DNA of 64,000 bases from Owenweeksia sp964619125 (GTDB taxonomy: Bacteria; Bacteroidota; Bacteroidia; Flavobacteriales; Schleiferiaceae), in assembly GCA_964619125.1 (NCBI GenBank), contig CAZUCA010000006.1, forward strand, positions 1-64,000, given 5' to 3'. The translations under genes and the position numbers were made by a program. Within the stretch, counting starts at the first letter, position 1. Each line of letters starts with the position of its first letter. The notes under the pieces are model-generated. The model saw only the letters and a list, made by a program, of their open reading frames with translations, ran no database searches and was not told where the DNA came from. Shown in pieces: positions 26,108-35,752 of the stretch.

Positions 26108-28153
26108 ATGATGATGATGAAAAACCCGCTTTTACAACCATATAATACCGTTTTTGAAACCCCGCCTTTCCATGAAATCAAGGAGGAGCATTTTTTGCCC
26201 GCCCTTGAGGAAGCCATAAAAAATGCCAAGGCTGAGGTTGATCAGATTTGTGCCAACAAGGAGCAAGCAACTTTTGAAAATACCGTGGAGGCATTGGAGT
26301 ATAGCGGTGAGGCTGTAGGCCGGATTGCGGAGCTCTTTTACAACCTTAACAGTGCTGAAACCAATGATGAAATTCAGAAGATTGCCCGTGATTTTTCTCC
26401 CATGCTCAGTGAATATTCCAATGACATTACTCTGAATAAGGAGCTTTTTGAGCGCATTCGCAGCGTTTATGAGGGTGATCAATCGACGCTTAATGAGGAG
26501 CAGAAAATGTTGCTCGACAAAAGCTACCGGGCTTTTACCCGCAATGGTGCCAAGCTCAATGATGACGATAAGTCCAAGTTGCGCGAAATTGATAAGAAGC
26601 TGGCCGGTTTGTCGCTTGAGTTTGGTGAGAACGTACTGGCCGAAACTAATGATTTTGAACTGCTGATTACCGATGAGAAGGATCTGGCAGGTTTGCCGGA
26701 TTATATTGTGGAGGCCGCGGCTGAAACCGCATCCGAAAAAGGGAAAGACAATGCCTGGGTATTTACCCTTCACTTTCCCAGCTACGTCCCTTTTGTCACC
26801 TACTCTGATAAGCGCGAATTGCGCCGTAAAATGAGCATTGCTTATGGCAGCAGAGCCTTTAAAGACAATGAGCGTAACAATGCCGAAATTGTAAAGCAAA
26901 TTGCCAGCCTGCGCTATGAGCGTGCACGATTGCTAGGCTTTGCTAACCACGCCGACTTTACCTTGCGCGAGCGTATGGCTGAAACCCCGGCCAAAGTGGA
27001 GCAGTTTCTCAGTGACCTGCTAAAGGTTGCCCGCCCTGCCGCCCAACAGGAGGTGGCAGAGCTCGAGAGTTTTGCCCGTGAAAAGGATGGCCTCGAGCAA
27101 CTGCAGAAGTGGGATCTGGCCTACTACACCGAAAAACTCAAACAAAAACGCTTTGAGGTTGATGATGAAAAACTGAAACCCTACTTCAGGCTGGAGGATG
27201 TGATTGACGGGGCCTTTACGGTGGCCGGGAAGCTTTATGGTCTCAGTTTCAAGGTGAGAAACGATATTCAGAAGTACCACCAGGATGTGGTAACTTATGA
27301 AGTGCTGGATGACAAGGGCGATCATCTGGCCGTTTTCTACGCTGATTTCTTTCCCCGTGCCGGCAAGCGCAACGGTGCCTGGATGACCGCTTACCGCAGT
27401 CAGAAAAAAATTAATGGGGTAGACATCCGCCCCCAGATCAGTATCGTTTGCAACTTTAGCAAGCCCACCAAAACCAAGCCATCGCTGCTGACTTTCAACG
27501 AAGTGCTGACTTTGTTCCATGAGTTCGGCCATGCCCTGCACGGCATTATGGCGCGCGGCACCTATGCCAGCCTTAGTGGTACCAGTGTGTACTGGGATTT
27601 TGTGGAATTGCCTTCGCAAATCATGGAAAACTGGTGCTATCAAAAGGAATGCCTTGATCTCTTTGCCCGCCATTACGAGAGCGGGGAAAGAATACCAGCC
27701 GACCTGGTAGAACGCCTCAGGGCCAGCGCCACCTTTATGGAAGGTTATGCTACCGTGCGGCAAATTGGACTGGCACGCCTTGACATGGCCTGGCATGCCA
27801 CCAACCCAGGTGCAGTGAAGACAGTAGATGACTATGAGCAGGAAGTAACCAGTGAAACCGAATTGTTGCCCCCGGTCCCCGGCAGCAATACTTCCACCGC
27901 TTTCTCCCATATTTTTCAGGGAGGATACTCTGCCGGCTACTACAGCTACAAATGGGCAGAAGTGCTCGATGCCGATGCCTTTGAATATTTCAGTGAACAG
28001 GGAATTTTTAATCCCACCGTAGCCGCCCGTTTCCAAAAGCTGTTGGCTGCCGGAGGCACTGTACACCCCGCCAAGCTTTATCGTGAATTCCGAGGTAGAG
28101 ATGCTGACCCCGAGGCCTTGCTGCGCCGGGCCGGACTGGTGGCAACTCATTAA
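26108..28153 (+). CDS. M3 family metallopeptidase (peptidyl-dipeptidase/oligopeptidase A type)
   Basis: 681 aa. A thimet-oligopeptidase-family zinc peptidase that degrades short peptides, probably in the cytoplasm, as no signal peptide is present. The zinc motif HEFGHALHG lies at about residues 471-479, with the third ligand Glu about 28 residues on in FVELPSQIMENW. C-terminal family signatures YATVRQIGLARLDM and FSHIFQGGYSAGYYSYKWAEVL are intact. The N-terminus has four Met codons (MMMMKNP), so the exact start is uncertain within 9 nt. The length of about 680 fits the Dcp/OpdA group. Confidence 0.93.
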   Translation: MMMMKNPLLQPYNTVFETPPFHEIKEEHFLPALEEAIKNAKAEVDQICANKEQATFENTVEALEYSGEAVGRIAELFYNLNSAETNDEIQKIARDFSPMLSEYSNDITLNKELFERIRSVYEGDQSTLNEEQKMLLDKSYRAFTRNGAKLNDDDKSKLREIDKKLAGLSLEFGENVLAETNDFELLITDEKDLAGLPDYIVEAAAETASEKGKDNAWVFTLHFPSYVPFVTYSDKRELRRKMSIAYGSRAFKDNERNNAEIVKQIASLRYERARLLGFANHADFTLRERMAETPAKVEQFLSDLLKVARPAAQQEVAELESFAREKDGLEQLQKWDLAYYTEKLKQKRFEVDDEKLKPYFRLEDVIDGAFTVAGKLYGLSFKVRNDIQKYHQDVVTYEVLDDKGDHLAVFYADFFPRAGKRNGAWMTAYRSQKKINGVDIRPQISIVCNFSKPTKTKPSLLTFNEVLTLFHEFGHALHGIMARGTYASLSGTSVYWDFVELPSQIMENWCYQKECLDLFARHYESGERIPADLVERLRASATFMEGYATVRQIGLARLDMAWHATNPGAVKTVDDYEQEVTSETELLPPVPGSNTSTAFSHIFQGGYSAGYYSYKWAEVLDADAFEYFSEQGIFNPTVAARFQKLLAAGGTVHPAKLYREFRGRDADPEALLRRAGLVATH

Positions 28154-28160
28154 GTAATTG

Positions 28161-28247
28161 ACCTGCTTCAGAAGTGTTGATGCCGTGGCTCAGGTCGTTC
28201 GAAGGGGAATGGGTCATCGCACGGGCTTACTGGGGCAGGTTTTTTTT
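28161..28247 (+). terminator. structured terminator-like element after the M3 peptidase gene
   Basis: ACCTGC (28161-28166) can pair with GCAGGT (28235-28240), immediately followed by seven or more T residues (28241-28247). The 68-nt interior can form at least one inner helix, CCGTG (28183-28187) with CACGG (28220-28224). The position, 8 nt past the stop codon, fits a transcription terminator, but the closing stem is weak for such a long loop. A small structured RNA is an alternative. Confidence 0.4.
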
Positions 28248-28332
28248 CTCTACTTAGCCCGGGAGGGCGCTGCTTATTGGATTAATGCTGTTTCTTTGTG
28301 GTGCCTTGCCGTAAATTTTTGAACCCCTCGCT

Positions 28333-29103
28333 ATGGTACGAGCTAAAAAACATCTTGGACAGCACTTCTTAAAAAATGAAAATATTGCCCGGCAGATTGC
28401 CGATGGCTTAAGCGGTGAGGGCTATGAAAAGGTAGTGGAAATCGGGCCCGGTATGGGGATTCTCACCCGGTTTTTACAAGAGCGGGAGGAAGAATTGTAT
28501 GTAGTGGAAATCGATACTGAGTCGGTGGAATACCTGCATGGCAATTTCGACCTGCGCTTCGATCACATTCTTGAAGCTGATTTTCTGAATTTCCCGCTCG
28601 ACCAGTTTTTTTCGGGCCAGCAGCTGGCAGTGGCCGGAAACTTTCCCTACAATATTTCCAGCCAGATCATTTTTAAGGTGCTTGAGCATCGGGAGCAGGT
28701 GCCGGAACTGGTGGGTATGTTTCAAAAGGAAGTGGCTGAAAGGATTGTGGCCGGGCCGGGCAGCAAGGTGTATGGCATTATTAGTGTGCTCACCGCCGCT
28801 TACTATGATTCAGAGTACCTGTTTACGGTGGAGCCGGAAGAGTTTAACCCTCCTCCCAAAGTACGCAGCGGTGTGATCAGGCTGCGCCGCAAAGCGGATT
28901 TTGATAAATTTCCGGCCAATGAGCGCCTGTTTCAAACGGTGGTGAAAACCGCCTTCAATCAGCGGCGCAAAACTTTACGCAATGCCCTTAAATCCCTTTC
29001 TTTACCTGATGATCCTGCGGTAGCAGCGCTTTTGCCCAAGCGGGCCGAACAACTGAGCCTGGCAGACTTTATTCTTATTACCAACAGTATTTCAAAAAAG
29101 TGA
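28333..29103 (+). CDS. rsmA: 16S rRNA dimethyladenosine transferase RsmA/KsgA
   Basis: 256 aa. It dimethylates the two adjacent adenosines in helix 45 of 16S rRNA using SAM, a late step in 30S assembly. Signatures: KKHLGQHFLKNENIARQI at 5-22, the SAM motif EIGPGMGILT at about 37-46, VVEIDTESV (acidic ribose-binding residue), the catalytic motif NFPYNIS and the C-terminal VKTAFNQRRKTLRNAL. Length fits the family. The stop codon overlaps the start of mgtE (GTGATGATG), so the two are translationally coupled. Confidence 0.96.
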   Translation: MVRAKKHLGQHFLKNENIARQIADGLSGEGYEKVVEIGPGMGILTRFLQEREEELYVVEIDTESVEYLHGNFDLRFDHILEADFLNFPLDQFFSGQQLAVAGNFPYNISSQIIFKVLEHREQVPELVGMFQKEVAERIVAGPGSKVYGIISVLTAAYYDSEYLFTVEPEEFNPPPKVRSGVIRLRRKADFDKFPANERLFQTVVKTAFNQRRKTLRNALKSLSLPDDPAVAALLPKRAEQLSLADFILITNSISKK

Positions 29104-30458
29104 TGATGGAAGTTCGGGTAGACGACAAGTATATTCAGGAGTTGCAGCGCGATCTCAATGACGGCAATCTTGAGCAGCGCCTTCCGGAGCTGGAGGAAAT
29201 GCACCCGGCCGATATCGCCCTGGCGGCTCAGCAGTTACCACTGGAGCAGAGTACCGAAATTATTACCAACCTCAGTGAGGCCAAAGCTGCCGATGCCCTG
29301 GTGGAACTCGATGAGGAGCTACGCGCCAAAATTCTCCAGGAGTACAGTGGCCAGGAGATTGCCGATGAGCTGGTGGAAAACCTCGATTCGGATGATGCCG
29401 CCGACCTTATTAACCTGCTGCCCGACTCCAAGAAGAAGGAAGTACTAAACAGCATCGAAGATCCACAGCAGGCCAAAGGCCTTGCTGATCTGCTGATCTA
29501 TCCTGAAAATACGGCCGGTGCCCTGATGGCTACCGAGTTGATCAAGGTGAACCAAAACTGGAAAGTGATGCGCTGCGTGCGCGAAATGCGCAACCAGGCG
29601 GAGGATGTGGATCAGGTACACACCATATACGTGGTGGATGATAACGACTGCCTGCTGGGTACCCTCTCGCTTAAAAAGCTGCTTACCACCTCCCTTAAAC
29701 TGCCCATTTCAGAGGTGTTTACCAAAAATGTGCAGAGCGTTGAGACTACTGCCAGTGCTGAGGATGTATCGCGGGCCATGGAAAAATACGACCTCTTTGT
29801 TATGCCGGTGGTCGATTCGCTGGGCCACTTGCTGGGACGCATCACCATTGACGATGTGGTGGATTTTATCAAGGAGGAAGCGCGGGAGGACTATGCCCTG
29901 GCCAGTGGTCTTACCGAAGAGGTGGAAACCCATGACAAGGTGCGCACTATCGTAAAGGCACGTTTGCCCTGGTTGCTGATTGGTCTGGTAGGGGGGCTGG
30001 CTGCGGCCAGTGTGATCGGAAAGTTTGAAGGGGATCTCGAGGCTATCCCCAAGCTCGCCTTTTTTATTCCTCTGATTGCGGCTATGGGCGGTAATGTGGG
30101 GGTACAGTCATCGGCGATAATTGTACAGGGGCTTGCCAGTCAGGCACCCATGGGGACTTTGTCAAAGCGACTTTTTAAGGAGCTGAGCGTGGGGGTACTT
30201 AATGGCCTCATCCTGGGGGTGCTTATAATCGGAGCCAGCCTATTTCTGGGCTATGGCACCCTTATGGCCATTACGGTAGCTACCTCCCTGGTAAGTGTGA
30301 TTATCGTGGCGGCACTCATCGGTACTTTCGTGCCCCTGCTGCTCGATCGATACAAAATTGATCCCGCCCTGGCTACTGGTCCTTTTATCACTACCGTCAA
30401 CGATATCCTTGGTCTTTTTATCTATTTTATGATAGGAAGGGCTATTTTAGGGATATAA
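29103..30458 (+). CDS. mgtE: magnesium transporter MgtE
   Basis: About 451 aa. Three start candidates overlap (GTG 29100, ATG 29103, ATG 29106); the TGATG overlap with rsmA favours 29103. Domain order: MgtE N-terminal superhelical domain (about 15-125; HPADIALAAQQLP, DSDDAADLINLLP), a CBS pair (about 135-260; MATELIKVNQNW, FTKNVQSVETTASAEDV, MPVVDSLGHLLGRITIDDVVD) and five TM helices (about 285-452; AAMGGNVGVQSSAIIVQGLA, ATGPFITTVNDILGLFIYF) with the conserved Asp of the ion path in NDILG. It imports magnesium down its gradient, gated by Mg binding to the cytosolic domains. Confidence 0.95.
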   Translation: MMEVRVDDKYIQELQRDLNDGNLEQRLPELEEMHPADIALAAQQLPLEQSTEIITNLSEAKAADALVELDEELRAKILQEYSGQEIADELVENLDSDDAADLINLLPDSKKKEVLNSIEDPQQAKGLADLLIYPENTAGALMATELIKVNQNWKVMRCVREMRNQAEDVDQVHTIYVVDDNDCLLGTLSLKKLLTTSLKLPISEVFTKNVQSVETTASAEDVSRAMEKYDLFVMPVVDSLGHLLGRITIDDVVDFIKEEAREDYALASGLTEEVETHDKVRTIVKARLPWLLIGLVGGLAAASVIGKFEGDLEAIPKLAFFIPLIAAMGGNVGVQSSAIIVQGLASQAPMGTLSKRLFKELSVGVLNGLILGVLIIGASLFLGYGTLMAITVATSLVSVIIVAALIGTFVPLLLDRYKIDPALATGPFITTVNDILGLFIYFMIGRAILGI

Positions 30459-30463
30459 TACCT

Positions 30464-32047
30464 ATGAAACGACTTTTTCTCCTGCTAATGCTGCTGCAGT
30501 ACGGCTGTGGCCTGGCCCAAGCCCGAGAGCATGCACTGGATTCAACCCTCTACGAGACCCGTGGGGCGGTGGTGCTCGACGATGACACCCTTTTTCATCT
30601 GTATGACAATATCAACGGCATTAATGCGAGGGAGCGGGCGAGCCTGGTCAATCTGCGCCTGCAGGCCCTGGTACGCAATGACGATTATGCCGCTGACAGC
30701 TTCAGGGTGAGGGCTGACTCGGCCTTCGCCACTATTTTTTACCGCAATAAATTGATGGTGAATATTACCGCTACTGATGCCAATTGGTATGGCAGTACGG
30801 CAGGTGAAATTGCGGAACAGTGGGCGGAAACGCTGCGGGTAAAGTGTACTTCGGTTAGTTCGGCGCTTGACATTAAGGCGATCATCATCCAGATTGTTAT
30901 GGCCATCCTGGCGGTATTGATCTCGGCTCTGATCATTAAGTATGTAAACCGTCTCTTCCGTGTTATAAAGATCAGGATTCAAAAGTGGAAGGGCACGGTG
31001 CTCAAGGGGGTAGTATTTCGCTCCTACGAGATGCTGAATGCTGACCGCCAAGTATCCATTCTTTTACTGCTTACCAATCTGCTGCGCATATTCACCCTGG
31101 TCTTTATCTTTTACCTCACCCTGCCGGTGGTACTCAAAATATTTCCATGGACGGAAGGTATTGCTGATATGCTCTTTGGCTTTGTGCTAAATCCCCTCAA
31201 GCGCATTGTCATGAATATTGTGGGCTACATCCCCAATCTGTTTACCATCCTGGTGATATTCTTTGTTATACGCTATATCACCAAAGGGGTACGCTTTCTG
31301 GCAGATGAAATACGTCACGAAAAGCTTAAGATTCAGGGATTTTTTCCCGATTGGGCTGTTCCCACTGCCCGCATCATCAACTTTGTTCTATATGCCTTTA
31401 TGCTGGTGCTTATCTGGCCCTATCTGCCGGGAAGCGATAGCCCTATCTTTAAAGGTGTTTCAGTGTTTTTGGGCTTATTGATCTCGATCGGCTCCTCATC
31501 GGCTATTTCCAATATTGTAGCCGGCCTGGTAATTACCTATATGCGTCCTTTTCAGGTTGGGGATCGCGTGCGTATTGGAGAGGTTAACGGCGACGTTATC
31601 CAGAAAAACCTGCTGGTCACCCGGGTGAAAACCATTAAAAATGAAATCATCACGGTGCCCAACAGCAATATTCTCAATAACAGCAGTATCAACTACAGCA
31701 TCAGCAGCGAAAGCTCCCAGGGGCTTATTATCAATACCTCCGTTACCATTGGTTATGATGTGCCCTGGCGGAAAGTACACCGTCTCCTGATAGAGGCTGC
31801 CGAACGTACCCCCCTGATTCTGGAGCAACCCAGGCCCTTTGTATTGCAAACCAGCCTCGATGATTTTTATGTTTCCTATCAGATAAATGCCTATACCCAT
31901 TCGCCTGAAAAACAAGCGGTTATTTACTCCGATTTGCATGCTTTAATCCAGGATGGCTTCGCTAATGAAGGAGTGGAAATAATGTCGCCGCATTACCGGG
32001 CAGAACGGCCAGGCCCCAATACCATACCCCCGCAAAACGGACAATGA
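30464..32047 (+). CDS. mechanosensitive channel, MscS family
   Basis: 527 aa. Signal-like N-terminus (MKRLFLLLMLLQYGCGLAQA) and a short periplasmic region, then about four or five TM helices (residues about 145-165, 205-225, 262-285, 307-325, 335-355). The MscS pore and beta domain are clear: SIGSSSAISNIVAGLVITYMRPFQVGDRVRIGEVNGDV and RVKTIKNEIITVPNSNIL. It releases solutes on osmotic downshock. It is 6 nt after mgtE, and its stop overlaps the next start (ATGA), so it belongs to the rsmA-mgtE run. It resembles the larger YnaI/MscM-like members rather than the minimal MscS. Confidence 0.92.
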   Translation: MKRLFLLLMLLQYGCGLAQAREHALDSTLYETRGAVVLDDDTLFHLYDNINGINARERASLVNLRLQALVRNDDYAADSFRVRADSAFATIFYRNKLMVNITATDANWYGSTAGEIAEQWAETLRVKCTSVSSALDIKAIIIQIVMAILAVLISALIIKYVNRLFRVIKIRIQKWKGTVLKGVVFRSYEMLNADRQVSILLLLTNLLRIFTLVFIFYLTLPVVLKIFPWTEGIADMLFGFVLNPLKRIVMNIVGYIPNLFTILVIFFVIRYITKGVRFLADEIRHEKLKIQGFFPDWAVPTARIINFVLYAFMLVLIWPYLPGSDSPIFKGVSVFLGLLISIGSSSAISNIVAGLVITYMRPFQVGDRVRIGEVNGDVIQKNLLVTRVKTIKNEIITVPNSNILNNSSINYSISSESSQGLIINTSVTIGYDVPWRKVHRLLIEAAERTPLILEQPRPFVLQTSLDDFYVSYQINAYTHSPEKQAVIYSDLHALIQDGFANEGVEIMSPHYRAERPGPNTIPPQNGQ

Positions 32048-32997
32048 AAGTACTGATGATAGATAGCGCCCATCCCAACCTGCAAAGCGGGCTGGAGGAT
32101 TTGGGATATCAGGTGGACTGTGATTTCGAATCCTCCAAAGAGGAAATAAGCTCAAAGTTGGCAAACTATGCTGGTCTGATCGTACGCAGTCGCTTCCCAA
32201 TCGACCGTGATTTTATAGAGGCCGGATCACTTCGCTTTATCGGCAGGGTGGGAGCGGGCCTCGAAAATATTGATCTGGAGGCAGCCGGGGAGCATGGAAT
32301 TGAGGTTTTTAACGCACCGGAGGGCAATCGTGATGCGGTTGGTGAACAGGCCATCGGCATGCTACTGATGTTGTTTAATAACCTAAGTCGGGCTGACGCA
32401 GAGGTGCGCCAGGGGGTGTGGCGAAGGGAGGAGAACCGGGGGTACGAAATTCAGGGGAAGACGATCGGCATTATTGGTTATGGCAATATGGGTAGTGCCT
32501 TGGCCCGCAAGTTAAAGGGTTTTGAAGCCGAGGTGATTGCTTATGACAAGTACCTCTCTGGTTTTGGCAATGAGCTGGTTAAAGAAGTATCGCTGGAAGA
32601 ACTGCAAGCCCGGGCAGATGTGATCAGCCTGCATATCCCCCAAACCCCTGAAACGCTGCACATGATTGACGAAGGATTTATTGCCGCCTGTACTAAAGAC
32701 TTTTACCTGATTAATACTGCCCGGGGAAAATCGGTAAAGACGACTGCCCTGGTAGAAGCACTTAAGTCCGGTAAGATAAAAGGGGCCTGCCTCGATGTAT
32801 TGGAATACGAAAAGACTTCTTTTGAAAAACTGTTTACACATGAATTGCCCGCCGATTTCCAGTATCTTACCCGGAGCGATAGGGTAGTGCTAAGTCCCCA
32901 TATCGCAGGCTGGACCCACGAAAGTAATCGCAAACTGGCAGAAGTACTGGTTGCCAAGGTTGCCGGCTTAAATCTGCTGAAAAATGGAAAATCCTGA
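32044..32997 (+). CDS. D-2-hydroxyacid dehydrogenase (phosphoglycerate dehydrogenase-like)
   Basis: 317 aa. The NAD-binding Rossmann motif is GYGNMG at 145-150. The catalytic triad of the family is present: Arg227 in NTARGKS, Glu254 in DVLEYE and His286 in SPHIAGWTHES. The N-terminal part RVGAGLENIDLEAA and PEGNRDAVGEQAIGMLL is typical of SerA-like enzymes. At 317 aa it lacks the C-terminal ACT or ASB domains of E. coli SerA, so it is a short form. Phosphoglycerate oxidation to start serine synthesis is plausible, but another 2-hydroxyacid could be the substrate. The ATGA overlap with the MscS gene suggests coupling. Confidence 0.85.
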   Translation: MKVLMIDSAHPNLQSGLEDLGYQVDCDFESSKEEISSKLANYAGLIVRSRFPIDRDFIEAGSLRFIGRVGAGLENIDLEAAGEHGIEVFNAPEGNRDAVGEQAIGMLLMLFNNLSRADAEVRQGVWRREENRGYEIQGKTIGIIGYGNMGSALARKLKGFEAEVIAYDKYLSGFGNELVKEVSLEELQARADVISLHIPQTPETLHMIDEGFIAACTKDFYLINTARGKSVKTTALVEALKSGKIKGACLDVLEYEKTSFEKLFTHELPADFQYLTRSDRVVLSPHIAGWTHESNRKLAEVLVAKVAGLNLLKNGKS

Positions 32998-33283
32998 ATA
33001 TCATATCCAACATGAACCCGCCCGAACCAGCGGACATTTTAAACTGATTGCCGGTGGGGAAGAGGCGGGTAGCCTTCATTACACCCTCTTTGGTAATGGT
33101 CGCCTGGTGATTCAGCATACCGAGGTGGCCCGGGAGCTGCAGGGCACCGGCGCCAGCCATGCCCTGCTCGATGAAGCCGTCAACTATGCCCGCCACCAAA
33201 AGATGAAAGTAGTACCGGTGTGCCCTTTTGCCAAAAAAGTAATGACCTATAAACGTGAAAAATACGGCGACGTGCTGGCTTGA
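32984..33283 (+). CDS. short GNAT-like N-acetyltransferase (Acetyltransf_CG type)
   Basis: 99 aa. Small Gcn5-related fold of the YidJ-like group: YTLFGNGRLVIQHTEV, then the acetyl-CoA loop RELQGTGASHALLDEAVNYA, the strand KMKVVPVCPFAKKVM and a short end. In this group the acetyl-CoA binding core is complete but the N-terminal substrate lobe is missing. The Cys in PVCPFA may be functional. The substrate is unknown. It overlaps the end of the hydroxyacid dehydrogenase gene by 14 nt. Confidence 0.85.
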   Translation: MENPEYHIQHEPARTSGHFKLIAGGEEAGSLHYTLFGNGRLVIQHTEVARELQGTGASHALLDEAVNYARHQKMKVVPVCPFAKKVMTYKREKYGDVLA

Positions 33284-33293
33284 ATTTTTTAGT

Positions 33294-34928
33294 TTGCGCC
33301 CCAAATATTTCACCTTGAGGATTTATCCGTTTTTATTATTACTGCTGCTATTTATGAGCGCCTGTGAGCAGGCCCCGCAGCGCGACCCTAAAGTTATTTT
33401 CCGCTACAATGAAGCGGCTGGAATCAGCTCCCTCGACCCGGCCTTTGCCCGTAACCAGGCCAATATCTGGGGGGTAAATCAGCTCTATGAGGGCTTGGTG
33501 CAGATGGATAACGAGCTCAAGGTACAACCGGCCATTGCCCGTCGTTGGGAGATTTTGGACAGCGGTTATACTTATCGCTTTCACCTGCGCAATGACGTAA
33601 AGTTCCATCAGGCCGAATGCTTTGAAAATGAAGGCGAGCGCCGGGTAACCGCTGATGACTTTGTATATAGCTTTGAGCGTTTGCGCTCGGCCGAACTGGC
33701 GGCACCGGGCAGTTGGGTCTTCAAAAATGTAAACAGCATTAGGGCCCTAAATGACTCCCTGCTTGAAATCAGGCTGCAGCAGCCTTTTGCGCCTTTCCTC
33801 GGCATTCTCAGCATGAAGTATTGTTCGGTGATTCCCCGCGAGGCGGTGGAATATTACGGCAAGGAATTTCGCAGTCACCCGGTAGGTACCGGTCCCTTCT
33901 ACCTTAAGTTATGGCTGGAGAATGAGAAACTGGTACTGCGTCGCAATGAAGAATATTACGAAAAAGACGGCGATGGCAAGCCATTGCCTTACCTCGAAGC
34001 GGTGGCCGTGAGCTTTATTCCCGATAAGCAGTCGGCTTTTCTTGAATTTATAAAGGGAAAAATCGACTTGATATCGGGTATTGATGCCTCCTACAAGGAT
34101 GAACTGCTGACCTTTGAGGGTGAGTTGCAAGCGCGCTACCAGGATCGCTTTGAGCTCTACCGGCAACCCTATTTGAATACCGAGTACCTGGCATTTTTGG
34201 TAGACAGCAGCGCCGCAGTAATGAATAACTCGCCTTTGCTCAATCCCCTGATCCGGCAAGCTATAAACTATGGCTTTGACCGTCGCAAAATGATGACCTA
34301 TCTCCGCAACAACATTGGCACCCCGGCAGAGTCAGGCATGATTCCCAAGGGGCTGCCCGCCTACAGGGATCAGGCTGATTATGGCTATAGCTATCAGCCG
34401 GAGAAGGCCAGGCAGTTGCTGGCAGAGGCCGGCTATCCCAATGGTAAGGGACTGCCGGAAATCAGGCTGCAAACCAATGCCAGCTATCTCGATTTATGTG
34501 AATATATGCAGGCTGAGCTTGGTCGCATAGGCTTTAACATCCAGGTAGAAGTTACTCCGCCATCCACCTTACGTCAGGCCGTGGCCACCAGTAAAGTGCC
34601 TTTTTTCCGTGCTAGTTGGATAGCAGATTATCCCGATGCCGAAAACTATCTCTCCCTCTTTTATGAGGCTAACTTTACCCCCAATGGCCCTAATTATACC
34701 CACTTCAGCAATGCCCGTTTTGATAGCCTTTATGATTTAAGCGGAAAAGTTGACAGTGAGGAGAAGCGGTTGAGTTTGTATCGCGCAATGGACAGCCTGG
34801 TGATGCAGGCAGCACCGGTAGTGCCATTGTATTACGACCAGGTATTGCGCTTTTACCCCAGGTCAATTGAGGGGCTTGAGGGCAATGCCATGAATATGCT
34901 CAGTTTGAAAAGGGTACGGAAAAACTAA
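33294..34928 (+). CDS. ABC transporter solute-binding lipoprotein, family 5 (peptide/nickel type)
   Basis: About 544 aa from a TTG at 33294. An ATG at 33255 would add 13 residues but overlaps the previous gene by 29 nt; the TTG at 33315 is also possible. The signal peptide ends FMSAC, a lipobox. The mature protein has the SBP_bac_5 pattern: RYNEAAGISSLDPAFARN, LYEGLVQMDNEL, YTYRFHLRNDVKFH, VTADDFVYSFERL and YCSVIPREAVEYYG. It probably binds peptides on the periplasmic side. No permease or ATPase genes are adjacent, so its transporter must be elsewhere or it may have another role. Confidence 0.87.
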   Translation: MRPKYFTLRIYPFLLLLLLFMSACEQAPQRDPKVIFRYNEAAGISSLDPAFARNQANIWGVNQLYEGLVQMDNELKVQPAIARRWEILDSGYTYRFHLRNDVKFHQAECFENEGERRVTADDFVYSFERLRSAELAAPGSWVFKNVNSIRALNDSLLEIRLQQPFAPFLGILSMKYCSVIPREAVEYYGKEFRSHPVGTGPFYLKLWLENEKLVLRRNEEYYEKDGDGKPLPYLEAVAVSFIPDKQSAFLEFIKGKIDLISGIDASYKDELLTFEGELQARYQDRFELYRQPYLNTEYLAFLVDSSAAVMNNSPLLNPLIRQAINYGFDRRKMMTYLRNNIGTPAESGMIPKGLPAYRDQADYGYSYQPEKARQLLAEAGYPNGKGLPEIRLQTNASYLDLCEYMQAELGRIGFNIQVEVTPPSTLRQAVATSKVPFFRASWIADYPDAENYLSLFYEANFTPNGPNYTHFSNARFDSLYDLSGKVDSEEKRLSLYRAMDSLVMQAAPVVPLYYDQVLRFYPRSIEGLEGNAMNMLSLKRVRKN

Positions 34929-35653
34929 TTCTTACGGGCCAGCATTTCGGGCTCGGTATGTTCTACGATGTACTTTATATTTTCGTGGAAATGGCTGATC
35001 ACAAGGCCATGCAGCCAGGGGTAGAGTTTTGAATCACGGAAGGGAGAGTCGCTTTTATAGCGGGTATAGTGCTCTACCAGGGTATGGCCCTGCGGAGTTT
35101 CACTTAGTTGAATCCACTGACTGCCACGGCTCTTTCCTGATTCGAGGTAACAAAAGCCTATTTTTTTGTCTTCCGGGTTTATAACCTTCACCTCACTTCC
35201 CACGGCTACATTGATAAATTTCAGGAAGTTGAGGTTGATGTAAAAAATCTGCCCCTCTTCCAGGCCTTCAAATTTGTCATCAGGGTAGGTAAGCTGATCC
35301 TTTCTCTTATTATATAAGAAGCCAAAGCGGGCCACCTTACAATTCCAGGCTACTGCCGGCTGCACATTGTTATAGGCATCCCACACCGTTTCAGGGTCGC
35401 TTTCAATTACAAAACTCTTGTAATGGGTTAAAAAATCGAGTGAATCAGCGGCTGAATAACACTGGCCATGTACCTGCTGCAGGTCATCGCGGCAAACTAC
35501 CTTTTGTTTGGCCAGCAGTTTACAAATTTTCTTGTTGGGCAGGCGATCGATATCAACTACCGAAGTAGTTTGGGCCAGGCTTGGGAAAGTACTCAGCACC
35601 ATCAGCATCAAGGCGCTGTAGAGGAATGTTTTAGCGTTCAAGGGCAGCAGCAA
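34925..35653 (-). CDS. secreted protein, possibly START/SRPBCC-like
   Basis: Up to 242 aa. The frame begins with a TTG at 35653; a second TTG at 35641 (four codons later) is equally good. A signal peptide ends near PSLAQ (about residue 28). The mature protein has several Cys (KKICKLLAKQKVVC, HGQC, AWNCKV) and a region (SFVIESDPETVWDAYNNVQPAVAWN) that resembles the opening of a polyketide cyclase/START-like fold; a family match cannot be claimed. The 3' end overlaps the convergent solute-binding gene by 4 nt. Function unknown. Confidence 0.6.
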   Translation of the reverse strand: MLLPLNAKTFLYSALMLMVLSTFPSLAQTTSVVDIDRLPNKKICKLLAKQKVVCRDDLQQVHGQCYSAADSLDFLTHYKSFVIESDPETVWDAYNNVQPAVAWNCKVARFGFLYNKRKDQLTYPDDKFEGLEEGQIFYINLNFLKFINVAVGSEVKVINPEDKKIGFCYLESGKSRGSQWIQLSETPQGHTLVEHYTRYKSDSPFRDSKLYPWLHGLVISHFHENIKYIVEHTEPEMLARKN

Positions 35654-35752
35654 ATTATGTCCACAGATTTTTCAAGGGGCTGAATATATGGAATTTTAAG
35701 TACTCAGCCTCAGGGAAATAATTTTAGTGCCCCTTAAGTATTTTGGAATAAA

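Noticed and set aside
27020..28150. A 376-codon open frame antisense to the M3 peptidase
   Set aside because: The sense strand has the intact HEFGH zinc motif and full-length family match.
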